Source: Streptomyces sp. NBC_00370
GTDB lineage: Bacteria > Actinomycetota > Actinomycetes > Streptomycetales > Streptomycetaceae
Assembly (NCBI RefSeq): GCF_036084755.1
Contig: NZ_CP107968.1
Location: forward strand, 6,201,001-6,265,000
Length of the DNA stretch: 64,000 nt
Reading direction: 5' to 3'
The notes beneath the pieces are model-generated. The model was not told the origin of the DNA. It searched no databases and saw nothing but the letters and a program-made list of their open reading frames with translations. The translations under genes and the position numbers were made by a program. Of the stretch, positions 52,601-61,550 are shown one piece after another; the first letter of the stretch is position 1, and the number at the start of each line of letters is the position of its first letter.

Positions 52601-53614
52601 CACGCCCTGTACGCCCTCGGCGGCGGCGAACAGCGAGTCGGGCGGCACCATCCCGCCGTCCAGCACCACCAGGATGTGCGGCTGGTCGAGGACCGGCTGG
52701 GAGTCCCGGCCGAACCGCGGACGCCCGTCGAGGCGCGAGCGCAGCATCAGCTCCAGCTCCCCGAGATCGTCGCCGAACAGCCGCTTCGTGCCCGCGCCGT
52801 CGATCTGCCCCGCCACCTGCGTGTGCGGCAGCCACTTCGTCCAGTCCCAGCGGGAGACGGCGCCGGGGGCCGCCACCACGGCGACGTTGAGATCCTCGGG
52901 GGAGTGCAGTGTGACGAGCTGGGCCACCATCGAACGCGCCGCCGACTGCGCGGTCTCGGGATCGCCGGAGACGGTCACGTGGTAGAAGGCGCGCATCGAG
53001 ACCGCGACCGGCAGCCCGTCCAACGACCCGTGCACGGCGAGGAATTGCTGCATCGCCCCCGCGCACAACGGCTCCAGCTCGTCCACCGGCGCCGTGTCGG
53101 GAGCGATCAGCGGGGTGGCCAGCTGCTGCACACCGAGACCGAGCCGCACCTGCCCGAAGTCCGCGTCCCCCACGCGCCGTTCCCACACCCGGGACCCGTC
53201 GGCCACCACCGACCAGAGCTGCTCGGGGGAGGGGTTCAGATACAGCTGCGCGTCGCGCTGCGCCCGCGCCGTCCTGCGCACCGCGCGCCGGGACTGGGCC
53301 AGGTACTTGAGGTAGTCGCGGCGCACGTCGGCGATTTGCCCTTGCGCACCTTTGCGGTAGCGGACGACCTGGGCGACCACCATGCCGACGGTCGAGACCA
53401 GCATCAGCACACCCATGATCCGCATGAACGGCGGGGCCTGCGGCGAGAAGAAGAACACCACCGAAGAACCCATGCCGAGCACCGGCAGGATCTGCATCAG
53501 CATGCCCTCCTGCTGCCCGCGCGGCAGCTCGGGAGGGGCCTCCAAGGTCAGTGCATCCGTGGGCACTTCCGGCGGAAGCGACCGCGGTGGGCGTTTGACG
53601 ACGATCTGGCTCAC
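49664..53614 (-). CDS. eccC: type VII secretion ATPase EccC (fused EccCa/EccCb)
   Basis: Motor of the ESX system that binds substrates and drives export. 1316 aa. Two membrane helices lie near the N-terminus (about 38-78), followed by a DUF/stalk domain and three FtsK/SpoIIIE ATPase domains. Walker A motifs are GATGSGKSE (about 473-481), GGPQSGKST (828-836) and GESEAGKTA (1112-1120). All keep the P-loop Lys; Walker B-like LVLVIDE appears in the first. In mycobacterial ESX-1 these are split into EccCa and EccCb, while here they form a single chain. It is divergent from eccD. Confidence 0.96.
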   Translation of the reverse strand: MSQIVVKRPPRSLPPEVPTDALTLEAPPELPRGQQEGMLMQILPVLGMGSSVVFFFSPQAPPFMRIMGVLMLVSTVGMVVAQVVRYRKGAQGQIADVRRDYLKYLAQSRRAVRRTARAQRDAQLYLNPSPEQLWSVVADGSRVWERRVGDADFGQVRLGLGVQQLATPLIAPDTAPVDELEPLCAGAMQQFLAVHGSLDGLPVAVSMRAFYHVTVSGDPETAQSAARSMVAQLVTLHSPEDLNVAVVAAPGAVSRWDWTKWLPHTQVAGQIDGAGTKRLFGDDLGELELMLRSRLDGRPRFGRDSQPVLDQPHILVVLDGGMVPPDSLFAAAEGVQGVTIVEVVQGDLDEPRGGLSVVVRPGRLWIESGAGVAYEGAPDGISLPAAEALARQLAPLRTGGGDEDEPLLANLDFTDLLNLGDAGAIDVARTWRPRSTAERLRVPIGIGEDGSPVMLDLKEAAQEGMGPHGLCVGATGSGKSELLRTLVLGLAVTHSSETLNFVLADFKGGATFTGMSQMPHVAAVITNLADDLTLVDRMGDAIRGELQRRQELLRSAGNYANIHDYEKARAAGAALEPLASLVLVIDEFSELLTAKPDFIEMFIQIGRIGRSLGVHLLLASQRLEEGKLRGLDTYLSYRIGLRTFSAAESRTALGVPDAYHLPSVPGSGYLKFGTEEMTRFKAAYVSGTYRTGGPDLSVGQLHVERRPALFTATPVPVVYAQPDLGAAAPDTSGDDALADTVLDVIVRRLDGQGVPAHQVWLPPLDEAPTLDYLLPGIAPTADRGLTATEYSRPGGLVVPLGLIDKPFEQRREVLYKDFAGASGHMLVVGGPQSGKSTLMRTLISSFALTHTPSEVQFYALDFGGGGLASLSDLPHVGGVASRLDPERVRRAVAEVLGVLNRREEFFRTNGIDSIATYRRRRAAGELPGEAWGDVFLVIDGWGGFKNEYDMMEPIISDLAARGLGYGIHVVVTAARYMEVRSALKDQMLGRLELRLGDVMDSEFDRKVAANVPTGVPGRGQVAEKLHFMSALPRIDGVSDAADLSEGTAAFVAAARSSWSGPAAPTVRLLPRKLAAEQLPKGFEFPQHGIAIGIDETNLEPVFVDFETDPFLLIFGESEAGKTAALRLIAKQISERYTPDQARIVVGDYRRSLLEAVPSSHLLEYAPMASAMDMHMDAIGTVMEKRAPKPDITPQQLRDRSWWTGPQLFVIIDDYELVATNSANPLARLVEHLPFARDVGIRFIVARSAAGASRAMYEPFIQRMKELGAQGVLMSGDPSEGDILGNVRARPMPPGRGTFVSRKRGGALVQLGWLPDR

Positions 53615-53743
53615 CGGCGCATCAATTCCTCAATACGGACGGGCAATTCCGTACCGGCGCCCCCGTGGCGACGGTCTTCCCCGCGCGAGGGCGATCCTAC
53701 TTGCAGCCTCCGACAACGGCTCCCGGTAGGGTGGCGCGCGCAT

Positions 53744-53787
53744 CGTGCGCATCCGCGAATCAGACCGTGCGCATCCACGATTCAGGG
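53744..53787. repeat. 22-bp tandem direct repeat in the eccD leader
   Basis: Two consecutive 22-bp units starting CGTGCGCATCC (53744 and 53766) share 18 of 22 positions. They end 11 bp before GTG 53799 and include the GGGGGA ribosome binding site edge. They could be a regulatory element shared by the divergent eccC-eccD pair. Confidence 0.6.
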
Positions 53788-53798
53788 GGACACAACAC

Positions 53799-55265
53799 GT
53801 GAGTACCACCGCAGCGACGGGCTTCTGCCGCGTCACCGTCGTGGCGCCCGACAGCAGGATCGACGTCGCACTCCCGGAGGACATCGCCGTCGCCGACGTC
53901 TACCCGGAGATCCTGCGGCTCACCGGCCAGACCCAGGCCCCGGGCACACCCACCGGCTACCACCTCGTACGGCGCGACGGCACCGTCCTTGAGGGCGCGC
54001 GCAGTCTCGCCGCCCAACAGGTCCTGGACGGCGAGGTGTTGAGCCTGCGGCCGTTCGCCGAGTCGCTGCCGCCCGCCGTCTTCGACGACGTGTCGGACGC
54101 GGTCGCGTCCGCCGTCCAGCGCGACCGCCACCTGTGGAGCGACGACCTGCTCCGCGGCGCCGGGCTCGCCGGCGGTGTGCTGCTGCTCGTCCTCATGGGC
54201 TTCGTACTCTGGTTCGCCGACCCCGTCCGTCACAACATGCACAGCCTGCCCGGTGTCATCGCGGGCGCCGCCGGACTCCTGTTGACCGCGTTCGCCGGCG
54301 TACGGGCCCGGGTGTACGGGGACCGCGCGAGCGCCGTCGCCCTCGGCCTCGGTGCCCTGCCGCTGCTGATGATCGGCGGCTCGGGCATCATCGCCCCCGA
54401 CGCGGGACAGGGCCTCGGCCGGCTCCAGTTCCTGCTCGGCTGCGTCACCGTGCTCGTCGCGTCCGTCGCCCTCGTCGCACTGACCCCGAGTGGTGACGCG
54501 CCCTTCGTGGCCGCCACCTTCCTCGGCGCCGCGGGCACCATCGCCACCTTCGTCGAAATCCTCACCGAGGCGTCGGCCACCGAGACCGCCGCGGTCTGCG
54601 CCCCCGTCGCCATCGGCGTCGTCGCCTTCCTGCCTGGGCTCTCCGCGCGCTTCGCCCGGCTGCCCATCGGCTACGCGGCCCCGCGCAGCGCCACGGACGG
54701 ACTCGACACCGACCCCGACTTCGTCCCTGACGCCGAGCCCGTCGACGCCGAGCGCATCGCGGCCCAGGCCCGCCGCGGCCACGAGATGCTGCTCGGGCTC
54801 GTCGGCGGCTGCGCGGCCGTCGTCGTCGCGAGCGCTGCCGTCCTCGGCTTCTCCCACACCCTGTGGGGCCAGCTGCTCGCCCTGGTCGCGGGACTCGCGA
54901 TGCTGCTGCGCGCCCGGCTCTTCCGCTACACCTCACAGGTCGCCTGCGCGCTGGTCGCCGGCATCCTGGCCATCGCCCTGCTCGTCCTCGGCCTCTCCCT
55001 CAACCCGCCGGCCGAACCCGTCCGCCAGCTCCTGCTGTACGGCGACCGCGGCCCCCTCGACATCCGGACGATCTGGCTCGCCGCCTCGGTCGCCGCGGGC
55101 GCCGCCCTGCTCACGGCGGTCGGCCTGATCATTCCCCGCAAGGGCCTCTCGCCCTTCTGGGGCCGGCTCCTCGACCTCGCCGAGAGTGTGGTGCTGCTCT
55201 CCCTGGTGCCGCTCTGTCTCGCCGTCCTCGACGTCTTCGCCTCGGCCCGCGCCCTCACCTCCTGA
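53799..55265 (+). CDS. eccD: type VII secretion integral membrane protein EccD
   Basis: 488 aa from GTG 53799 with AGGGGGACA upstream; a longer frame from 53745 adds residues encoded by the direct repeat and lacks conservation signs. An N-terminal ubiquitin-like domain (CRVTVVAPDSRIDVALPEDIAVADVYPEIL, about residues 10-95) precedes about eleven membrane spans, the EccD signature. It forms the central membrane vestibule of the ESX complex. It is the last ESX gene, followed by rpsO. Confidence 0.95.
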   Translation: MSTTAATGFCRVTVVAPDSRIDVALPEDIAVADVYPEILRLTGQTQAPGTPTGYHLVRRDGTVLEGARSLAAQQVLDGEVLSLRPFAESLPPAVFDDVSDAVASAVQRDRHLWSDDLLRGAGLAGGVLLLVLMGFVLWFADPVRHNMHSLPGVIAGAAGLLLTAFAGVRARVYGDRASAVALGLGALPLLMIGGSGIIAPDAGQGLGRLQFLLGCVTVLVASVALVALTPSGDAPFVAATFLGAAGTIATFVEILTEASATETAAVCAPVAIGVVAFLPGLSARFARLPIGYAAPRSATDGLDTDPDFVPDAEPVDAERIAAQARRGHEMLLGLVGGCAAVVVASAAVLGFSHTLWGQLLALVAGLAMLLRARLFRYTSQVACALVAGILAIALLVLGLSLNPPAEPVRQLLLYGDRGPLDIRTIWLAASVAAGAALLTAVGLIIPRKGLSPFWGRLLDLAESVVLLSLVPLCLAVLDVFASARALTS

Positions 55266-55385
55266 CGCGGTCATCGGTGTACTGACCGGCTGGTACGCTG
55301 AGTGACGGCCATTTGAGTATCGGAAGCCTCCCGGAGAATTCGACCCGGGGCACTCGAAGGCCGTGAAGACCCACGAGGAGTACGC

Positions 55386-55676
55386 GTGCCGCTCGACACC
55401 GCTACAAAGAAGCAGATCATGACCGAGTTCGGCACCAAGGAGGGCGACACCGGCTCCCCCGAGGTCCAGGTCGCCATGCTGTCGCGCCGTATCTCGGACC
55501 TGACGGAGCACCTGAAGGTCCACAAGCACGACCACCACTCCCGTCGCGGTCTGCTGATCCTGGTCGGCCAGCGTCGCCGCCTGCTGCAGTACCTGGCCAA
55601 GAAGGACATCCAGCGCTTCCGTGCGCTGGTCGACCGGCTGGGTATCCGCCGTGGCGCCGCCGGCGGCGCCCGATAA
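55386..55676 (+). CDS. rpsO: 30S ribosomal protein S15
   Basis: 96 aa with the S15 core TEFGTKEGDTGSPEVQVAML, HKHDHHSRRGLL and LLQYLAKKDIQRF. It binds 16S rRNA early in 30S assembly. GTG start with CACGAGGAG upstream. It is transcribed ahead of pnp, with a processing/termination hairpin between. Confidence 0.97.
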   Translation: MPLDTATKKQIMTEFGTKEGDTGSPEVQVAMLSRRISDLTEHLKVHKHDHHSRRGLLILVGQRRRLLQYLAKKDIQRFRALVDRLGIRRGAAGGAR

Positions 55677-55689
55677 GCACGGACACCGT

Positions 55690-55728
55690 GAAGGGAGCGG
55701 TTCCCACTTCCAGGGGACCGCTCCCTTC
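55690..55728 (+). terminator. rpsO-pnp intergenic hairpin
   Basis: GAAGGGAGCGGTTCCC pairs with GGGGACCGCTCCCTTC (16 bp, one wobble) across a 7-base loop. In S. coelicolor the rpsO-pnp intergenic hairpin is known as an RNase III processing/attenuation site. This one is at the same place. The remaining 300 bp to pnp contain degenerate CCGAAGAG repeats around 55815-55865 and probably the pnp promoter. Confidence 0.8.
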
Positions 55729-56027
55729 GCCGTACGCGCGCCCCGCCGAGGACGGCCGGAATGTCATCCTTGGCCGAAGCTCAGTAATCTGGACGCGCCA
55801 GCACAACTGAAGAGCTCAACCGAAGAGCACAGAAGAGTACTGACGAGCACCACCGAAGAGGAGAGGCGTCCAGCGCCGCCGCCGGTCCTCGGTAGTGGCT
55901 CCCGGAAAGGCGCGGCACACACCGCAGCCCCGGGTGCTTCGATCGAAGACCGGCCCGCACCCAGGTGCGCCTCTCCGCCACGTCCGCTGCCACACGGGCA
56001 CCGGACGAAGACGAGGAGAAAACACTA

Positions 56028-58253
56028 GTGGAGAACGAGACCCACTACGCCGAGGCCGTTATCGACAACGGAACCTTCGGCACCCGCACCATCCGCTTCG
56101 AGACGGGCCGTCTTGCCCGTCAGGCCGCCGGCTCCGCCGTGGCCTACCTGGACGACGACACCATGGTGCTGTCGGCCACCACCGCTTCCAAGAAGCCCAA
56201 GGACAACCTCGACTTCTTCCCCCTCACGGTGGACGTCGAGGAGCGGATGTACTCGGCCGGCAAGATCCCCGGCTCCTTCTTCCGCCGCGAGGGCCGTCCC
56301 TCCGAGGACGCCATCCTCACCTGCCGGCTGATCGACCGCCCGCTGCGCCCGTCCTTCAAGAAGGGCCTGCGCAACGAGATCCAGGTCGTCGAGACGATCA
56401 TGGCGCTCAACCCCGACCACCTGTACGACGTGGTCGCGATCAACGCCGCGTCCTGCTCCACGATCCTGGCGGGCCTGCCCTTCACCGGCCCCGTCGGCGC
56501 CACCCGCGTCGCCCTCATCAAGGGCCAGTGGGTCGCGTTCCCGACGCACACCGAGCTGGAGGACGCGGTCTTCGACATGGTCGTCGCCGGCCGTGTGCTG
56601 GAGGACGGTGACGTCGCGATCATGATGGTCGAGGCCGAGGCCACCGACAAGACCATCCAGCTCGTCAAGGACGGCGCCGAGGCTCCCACCGAGGAGATCG
56701 TCGCCGCCGGTCTGGAAGCGGCGAAGCCCTTCATCAAGGCCCTCTGCAAGGCGCAGGCGGACCTGGCGGCCAAGGCCGCCAAGCCCACCGGCGAGTTCCC
56801 GATCTTCCTCGACTACGAGGACGACGTCCTTGAAGCGCTCGGCTCCGCCGTCAAGGCCGAGCTGGCGCAGGCGCTCACCATCGCCGGCAAGCAGGACCGC
56901 GAGGCGGAGATCGACCGCGTCAAGGCCCTCGCAGGCGAGAAGCTGCTCCCGCAGTTCGAGGGCCGCGAGAAGGAGATCTCCGCCGCGTACCGCTCGCTGA
57001 CCAAGTCCCTGGTCCGTGAGCGCGTCATCAAGGACAAGGTCCGTATCGACGGCCGTGGCGTCACGGACATCCGTACGCTCGCCGCCGAGGTCGAGGCCAT
57101 CCCGCGCGTGCACGGCTCGGCGCTGTTCGAGCGTGGCGAGACCCAGATCCTGGGCGTCACCACCCTCAACATGCTCCGCATGGAGCAGCAGCTGGACACC
57201 CTCTCCCCGGTGACCCGCAAGCGCTACATGCACAACTACAACTTCCCGCCGTACTCCACCGGTGAGACCGGCCGCGTCGGTTCGCCGAAGCGCCGCGAGA
57301 TCGGCCACGGCGCCCTGGCCGAGCGCGCGCTCGTGCCGGTGCTGCCGACGCGCGAGGAGTTCCCCTACGCGATCCGCCAGGTCTCCGAGGCGCTGGGCTC
57401 CAACGGCTCGACGTCGATGGGCTCGGTCTGCGCCTCCACCATGTCGCTGCTGAACGCCGGTGTGCCGCTCAAGGCCCCCGTCGCCGGTATCGCCATGGGC
57501 CTGATCTCGCAGGAGATCGACGGCGAGACCCACTACGTCACCCTCACCGACATCCTCGGTGCGGAGGACGCCTTCGGCGACATGGACTTCAAGGTCGCCG
57601 GCACGAAGACGTTCGTCACCGCGCTCCAGCTCGACACCAAGCTCGACGGCATCCCCGCCTCGGTCCTGGCCGCCGCGCTGAAGCAGGCACGCGACGCACG
57701 ACTGCACATCCTCGACGTGATGAACGAGGCCATCGACGTCCCGGACGAGATGTCCCCGAACGCCCCGCGGATCATCACCGTCAAGATCCCGGTGGACAAG
57801 ATCGGTGAGGTCATCGGCCCCAAGGGCAAGATGATCAACCAGATCCAGGAGGACACCGGCGCCGACATCACGATCGAGGACGACGGCACCATCTACATCG
57901 GTGCCGCCCAGGGCTCGCAGGCCGAGGCCGCCCGCGCCACGATCAACGGCATCGCCAACCCGACCATGCCGGAGGTCGGCGAGCGCTACCTGGGCACGGT
58001 CGTCAAGACGACCACGTTCGGCGCGTTCGTCTCGCTGCTCCCGGGCAAGGACGGACTGCTGCACATCTCGCAGATCCGCAAGCTCGCCGGCGGCAAGCGC
58101 GTGGAGAACGTCGAGGACGTGCTCGGCATCGGCCAGAAGGTCCAGGTCGAGATCGCCGAGATCGACCAGCGCGGCAAGCTCTCCCTCATTCCCGTCATGG
58201 AGGACGAAGCGGCCGAGGCGTCCGAAGAGACGAAGGACGACTCGGAGAAGTGA
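56028..58253 (+). CDS. pnp: polyribonucleotide nucleotidyltransferase (PNPase)
   Basis: 3'-5' phosphorolytic exoribonuclease and RNA polymerase; in Streptomyces formerly called guanosine pentaphosphate synthetase I. 741 aa from GTG 56028 with GAGGAG upstream. Two RNase PH-like domains (RLARQAAGSAVAYLDDDTMVL; and 350-560 with SALFERGETQILGVTTLN) flank a helical linker. A KH domain (VIGPKGKMINQIQEDTGA) and an S1 domain close the chain. GTGA overlap joins it to the M16 peptidase gene. Confidence 0.97.
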   Translation: MENETHYAEAVIDNGTFGTRTIRFETGRLARQAAGSAVAYLDDDTMVLSATTASKKPKDNLDFFPLTVDVEERMYSAGKIPGSFFRREGRPSEDAILTCRLIDRPLRPSFKKGLRNEIQVVETIMALNPDHLYDVVAINAASCSTILAGLPFTGPVGATRVALIKGQWVAFPTHTELEDAVFDMVVAGRVLEDGDVAIMMVEAEATDKTIQLVKDGAEAPTEEIVAAGLEAAKPFIKALCKAQADLAAKAAKPTGEFPIFLDYEDDVLEALGSAVKAELAQALTIAGKQDREAEIDRVKALAGEKLLPQFEGREKEISAAYRSLTKSLVRERVIKDKVRIDGRGVTDIRTLAAEVEAIPRVHGSALFERGETQILGVTTLNMLRMEQQLDTLSPVTRKRYMHNYNFPPYSTGETGRVGSPKRREIGHGALAERALVPVLPTREEFPYAIRQVSEALGSNGSTSMGSVCASTMSLLNAGVPLKAPVAGIAMGLISQEIDGETHYVTLTDILGAEDAFGDMDFKVAGTKTFVTALQLDTKLDGIPASVLAAALKQARDARLHILDVMNEAIDVPDEMSPNAPRIITVKIPVDKIGEVIGPKGKMINQIQEDTGADITIEDDGTIYIGAAQGSQAEAARATINGIANPTMPEVGERYLGTVVKTTTFGAFVSLLPGKDGLLHISQIRKLAGGKRVENVEDVLGIGQKVQVEIAEIDQRGKLSLIPVMEDEAAEASEETKDDSEK

Positions 58254-59626
58254 CAGCCAGCTCCAGGACGACGGCCCGCACCTCATCGGAGGCGCGGGCC
58301 GTCGCCCGTACCCAAACCCTGCTCAAGGGCGACAACGGCATCGGCACGGTCCGCCGTACGACCCTCCCCGGCGGCCTGCGCATCGTCACCGAAACGCTCC
58401 CCTCGGTGCGCTCGGCGACCTTCGGCATCTGGGTGCAGGCGGGCTCCAGGGACGAGACGCCCGCCCTGGGCGGCGCCACCCACTATCTGGAACACCTCCT
58501 CTTCAAGGGCACGAAGAAGCGCAGCGCCCTCGACATCTCCTCCGCCGTCGACGCGGTCGGCGGCGAGATGAACGCCTTCACGGCGAAGGAGTACACCTGC
58601 TACTACGCGCGGGTGCTCGACACCGACCTGCCGCTCGCCGTCGACATCGTCTGCGACATGCTCACCGGCTCGCTCATCGAAGCCGCGGACGTCGAGGCGG
58701 AGCGCGGCGTCATCCTCGAAGAGATCGCCATGACCGAGGACGACCCGGGCGACGTGGTGCACGACCTGTTCGCGCACACCATGCTCGGCGACAGCCCCCT
58801 CGGCAGGCCCGTCCTCGGCACCGTCGACACCGTCAACGGCCTGGACCGCGACCGGATCGCGCGCTACTACAAGAAGCACTACGACCCCACGCACCTCGTC
58901 GTCGCGGCGGCGGGCAACGTCGACCACGCCACCGTGGTCCGCCAGGTCCGCCGCGCCTTCGAGAAGGCGGGCGCGCTCTCCGGCAAGGACGCCGCCCCCG
59001 CCGCGCCCCGTACCGGCCACCGCTCGCTGCGTACGGCAGGCCGCGTCGAACTGCTCAACCGCAAGACCGAACAGGCCCATGTCGTCCTCGGCATGCCCGG
59101 TATCGCCCGCACCGACGAGCGCCGCTGGGCCCTCGGGGTCCTCAGCACCGCGCTCGGCGGCGGTATGAGCTCCCGGCTGTTCCAGGAGGTACGGGAGAAG
59201 CGCGGCCTCGCCTACAGCGTCTACGCGTACACCTCGGGTTTCGCCGACTGCGGGCTCTTCGGCGTCTACGCGGGCTGCCGGCCCAGCCAGGTCCACGACG
59301 TCCTGAAGATCTGCCGCGACGAGCTCGACCGGGCGGCGGAGGAAGGTCTCAGCGACGAGGAGATCGGCCGCGCTGTCGGTCAGCTCTCCGGATCCACCGT
59401 CCTCGGTCTTGAGGACACCGGCGCGCTGATGACCCGGATCGGCAAGAGCGAGCTGTGCTGGGGCGACCACATGTCGACCGACGACCTGCTGGCGCGGATA
59501 GCGGCCGTCACCCCCGACGACGTGCGCGCGGTCGCCCGCGATGTACTGGGACAGCGCCCCTCGCTGTCCGTCATCGGACCGCTCAAGGACAAGCAGGCCG
59601 ACCGCCTGGACGCGGCCGTCTCATGA
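58250..59626 (+). CDS. M16 family zinc metallopeptidase
   Basis: 458 aa. The inverted zinc motif HxxEH is in HYLEHLLFKGT, with the distal zinc-ligand glutamate in ERGVILEEIAM. The second, non-catalytic M16 domain follows (GGGMSSRLFQEVREKRGLAYSVYAY). Such enzymes degrade small peptides or process secreted proteins; the target is unknown. The GTG start overlaps the pnp stop, and dapB follows 19 bp downstream. Confidence 0.93.
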   Translation: MTASSRTTARTSSEARAVARTQTLLKGDNGIGTVRRTTLPGGLRIVTETLPSVRSATFGIWVQAGSRDETPALGGATHYLEHLLFKGTKKRSALDISSAVDAVGGEMNAFTAKEYTCYYARVLDTDLPLAVDIVCDMLTGSLIEAADVEAERGVILEEIAMTEDDPGDVVHDLFAHTMLGDSPLGRPVLGTVDTVNGLDRDRIARYYKKHYDPTHLVVAAAGNVDHATVVRQVRRAFEKAGALSGKDAAPAAPRTGHRSLRTAGRVELLNRKTEQAHVVLGMPGIARTDERRWALGVLSTALGGGMSSRLFQEVREKRGLAYSVYAYTSGFADCGLFGVYAGCRPSQVHDVLKICRDELDRAAEEGLSDEEIGRAVGQLSGSTVLGLEDTGALMTRIGKSELCWGDHMSTDDLLARIAAVTPDDVRAVARDVLGQRPSLSVIGPLKDKQADRLDAAVS

Positions 59627-59645
59627 ACCGGAGGAAGCAGACCCG

Positions 59646-60410
59646 ATGAGCGAACTGCCCACCAAGCTGCGCGTGGCCGTCCTCGGCGCCCAGGGCCGTA
59701 TCGGCTCCGAGGCCGTACGGGCCGTCGAGGCCGCCGACGACCTGGAACTGGTCGCGGCCCTCGGCCGGGGCGACAAGCTGGAGACCCTGGTCGAGGCGGG
59801 CGCCCAGGTGGCGGTGGAGCTGACCACCCCCGCCTCGGTGATGGGCAACCTCGACTTCTGCGTACGGCACGGCATCCACGCCGTCGTCGGCACGACCGGA
59901 TGGACCGACGAACGGCTCGCGCAGCTGGAGACCTCGCTGGCCGCCTCCCCGCAGACCGGTGTGCTGATCGCGCCGAACTTCTCCATCGGCGCCGTCCTCA
60001 CGATGAAGTTCTCCCAGACGGCCGCCCGCTACTTCGAGTCCGTCGAGATCATCGAACTGCACCACCCGAACAAGACGGACGCCCCCTCCGGCACGGCGAC
60101 CAGGACCGCCCAGCTCGTCGCCGCCGCGCGCGCGGAGGCGGGCAGCGGCCCGCAGCCCGACGCGACGGTCACAGCGCTGGACGGGGCGCGCGGCGCCGAG
60201 GTCGACGGCGTACGGGTGCACTCCGTACGTCTGCGGGGCCTCCTGGCCCACCAGGAGGTCATCCTGGGCGGCGAGGGGGAGACCCTCACCGTGCGCCACG
60301 ACTCCCTGCACCACAGCAGCTTCATGCCGGGCATCCTGCTCGGCGCGCGCCGCGTGGTCTCCACCCCCGGCCTCACCTTCGGCCTGGAACACTTCCTCGA
60401 CCTGAGCTGA
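59646..60410 (+). CDS. dapB: 4-hydroxy-tetrahydrodipicolinate reductase
   Basis: NAD(P)H-dependent step of the diaminopimelate/lysine pathway. 254 aa from ATG 59646 with GGAGGAAG upstream. Rossmann motif VLGAQGRIG, mid-domain VGTTGW, and the active-site ELHHPNKTDAPSGTA block are intact. It is expressed with the M16 protease gene; dapA, the preceding enzyme, is 2.5 kb downstream. Confidence 0.95.
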   Translation: MSELPTKLRVAVLGAQGRIGSEAVRAVEAADDLELVAALGRGDKLETLVEAGAQVAVELTTPASVMGNLDFCVRHGIHAVVGTTGWTDERLAQLETSLAASPQTGVLIAPNFSIGAVLTMKFSQTAARYFESVEIIELHHPNKTDAPSGTATRTAQLVAAARAEAGSGPQPDATVTALDGARGAEVDGVRVHSVRLRGLLAHQEVILGGEGETLTVRHDSLHHSSFMPGILLGARRVVSTPGLTFGLEHFLDLS

Positions 60411-60421
60411 AACCGGCACCC

Positions 60422-60874
60422 ATGCGCGCGAAGATCACTTACCTAGTCACGGCTGCCGTCCTGGTCGTCTACTTCGTCCTGGCCGGCAGCCGGGGCGTGC
60501 TGCTGATACGGGCGGGCACGCCCCTCACGGTCACCTTCGGTGTCGCCGTGCTGATCCTGCCCGTCATCGGCGTCTGGTTCCTCTGGAAGAACACCCAGTT
60601 CGTCAGCAGGGCCAACCGGCTGGCCGCCGAACTGGACGCCGAGGGCGGCCTGCCCGTCGACGAACTGGTCCGTACACCGGCCGGCCGCATCGACCGCGCT
60701 TCGGCCGACGAGGTCTTCGCCCGCCGCCGCGCCGAGACCGAGGACTCACCCGACGACTGGCGCTGCTGGTTCCGGCTCGCCGTCGCCTACCACGACGCCC
60801 GTGACACGCCACGGGCCCGCACAGCCATGCAGCGCGCGATCGCGCTCCACGACGGCAGGCCCGTACGCGCCTGA
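60422..60874 (+). CDS. small membrane protein with TPR-like C-terminus
   Basis: 150 aa. Two membrane helices (YLVTAAVLVVYFVLAGSRG and LTVTFGVAVLILPVIGVWFLW) are followed by a cytoplasmic half ending in a TPR-like helical pair (WRCWFRLAVAYHDARDTPRARTAMQRAIALH). No catalytic motif. It starts 11 bp after dapB and is probably co-transcribed. Function unknown. Confidence 0.83.
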   Translation: MRAKITYLVTAAVLVVYFVLAGSRGVLLIRAGTPLTVTFGVAVLILPVIGVWFLWKNTQFVSRANRLAAELDAEGGLPVDELVRTPAGRIDRASADEVFARRRAETEDSPDDWRCWFRLAVAYHDARDTPRARTAMQRAIALHDGRPVRA

Positions 60875-60895
60875 CGGCGCCGGCTGACCGGCGGC

Positions 60896-61444
60896 TCAGA
60901 CCTTGCGGTACTCGTCGCCCCAGGCCTCGACCGTGTCGGCCGCCCGCTCGAAGGCGGCGGCGCGCGACAGGAAGTCCGCGTTGTGCGTCGTCAGCAGCGG
61001 CAGCGGCTCACCCCTGCGGCGTACGACGACCAGCGCCTGGCCCTGCACGGTGCGCGGCAGTCCCAGCCAGCGCACCGGCTGCTGGACGGTACGGACCGCG
61101 CCGGCCTGCTCCCACGCGATGGTCGTGGTCATCAGCATGCCCACCCGCCGCACCCCGTGCCTGCTGACCCATGTCCCCATCCGCAGCATCCGCAGTGCCG
61201 CGAGTATCGCCACGGCCGCCAGCACCATGCACACCACCGCGCCCGACATCGCGCCGGTGAAGGCGATGATCATCGCGGCGAGCAGGACGAAGGAGGCGAG
61301 CAGCAGAAGCAGCGCCGCCGCTCCGACCCGCCAGGGGCCAGGGCGGTACGGACGCCGCCAGTGATCATGATCGTCGAACGGGAGCGCGACATCATCCCCG
61401 GTCGCGTCAAAAGCCCGGTCGGCCGTCAGGAAGGGCAGGGGCAC
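60896..61444 (-). CDS. PH-domain-like membrane protein
   Basis: 182 aa. A His/Asp-rich N-terminus precedes two adjacent membrane helices (VGAAALLLLLASFVLLAAMIIAF; SGAVVCMVLAAVAILAAL) and a C-terminal beta-rich domain (TWVSRHGVRRVGMLMTTTIAWEQ) typical of bacterial PH-like membrane proteins. Function unknown. It converges with the TPR-like gene, 21 bp apart. Confidence 0.8.
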   Translation of the reverse strand: MPLPFLTADRAFDATGDDVALPFDDHDHWRRPYRPGPWRVGAAALLLLLASFVLLAAMIIAFTGAMSGAVVCMVLAAVAILAALRMLRMGTWVSRHGVRRVGMLMTTTIAWEQAGAVRTVQQPVRWLGLPRTVQGQALVVVRRRGEPLPLLTTHNADFLSRAAAFERAADTVEAWGDEYRKV

Positions 61445-61550
61445 GACTGATCCTCACTCACAAGCACGCTCGATTGCTGTGCCCGGTGAGGCTACCGATC
61501 CCGGACCCGCCCGGACCACCCCAGGGGGGCCGGACGGGTAGGGCGAGGGC

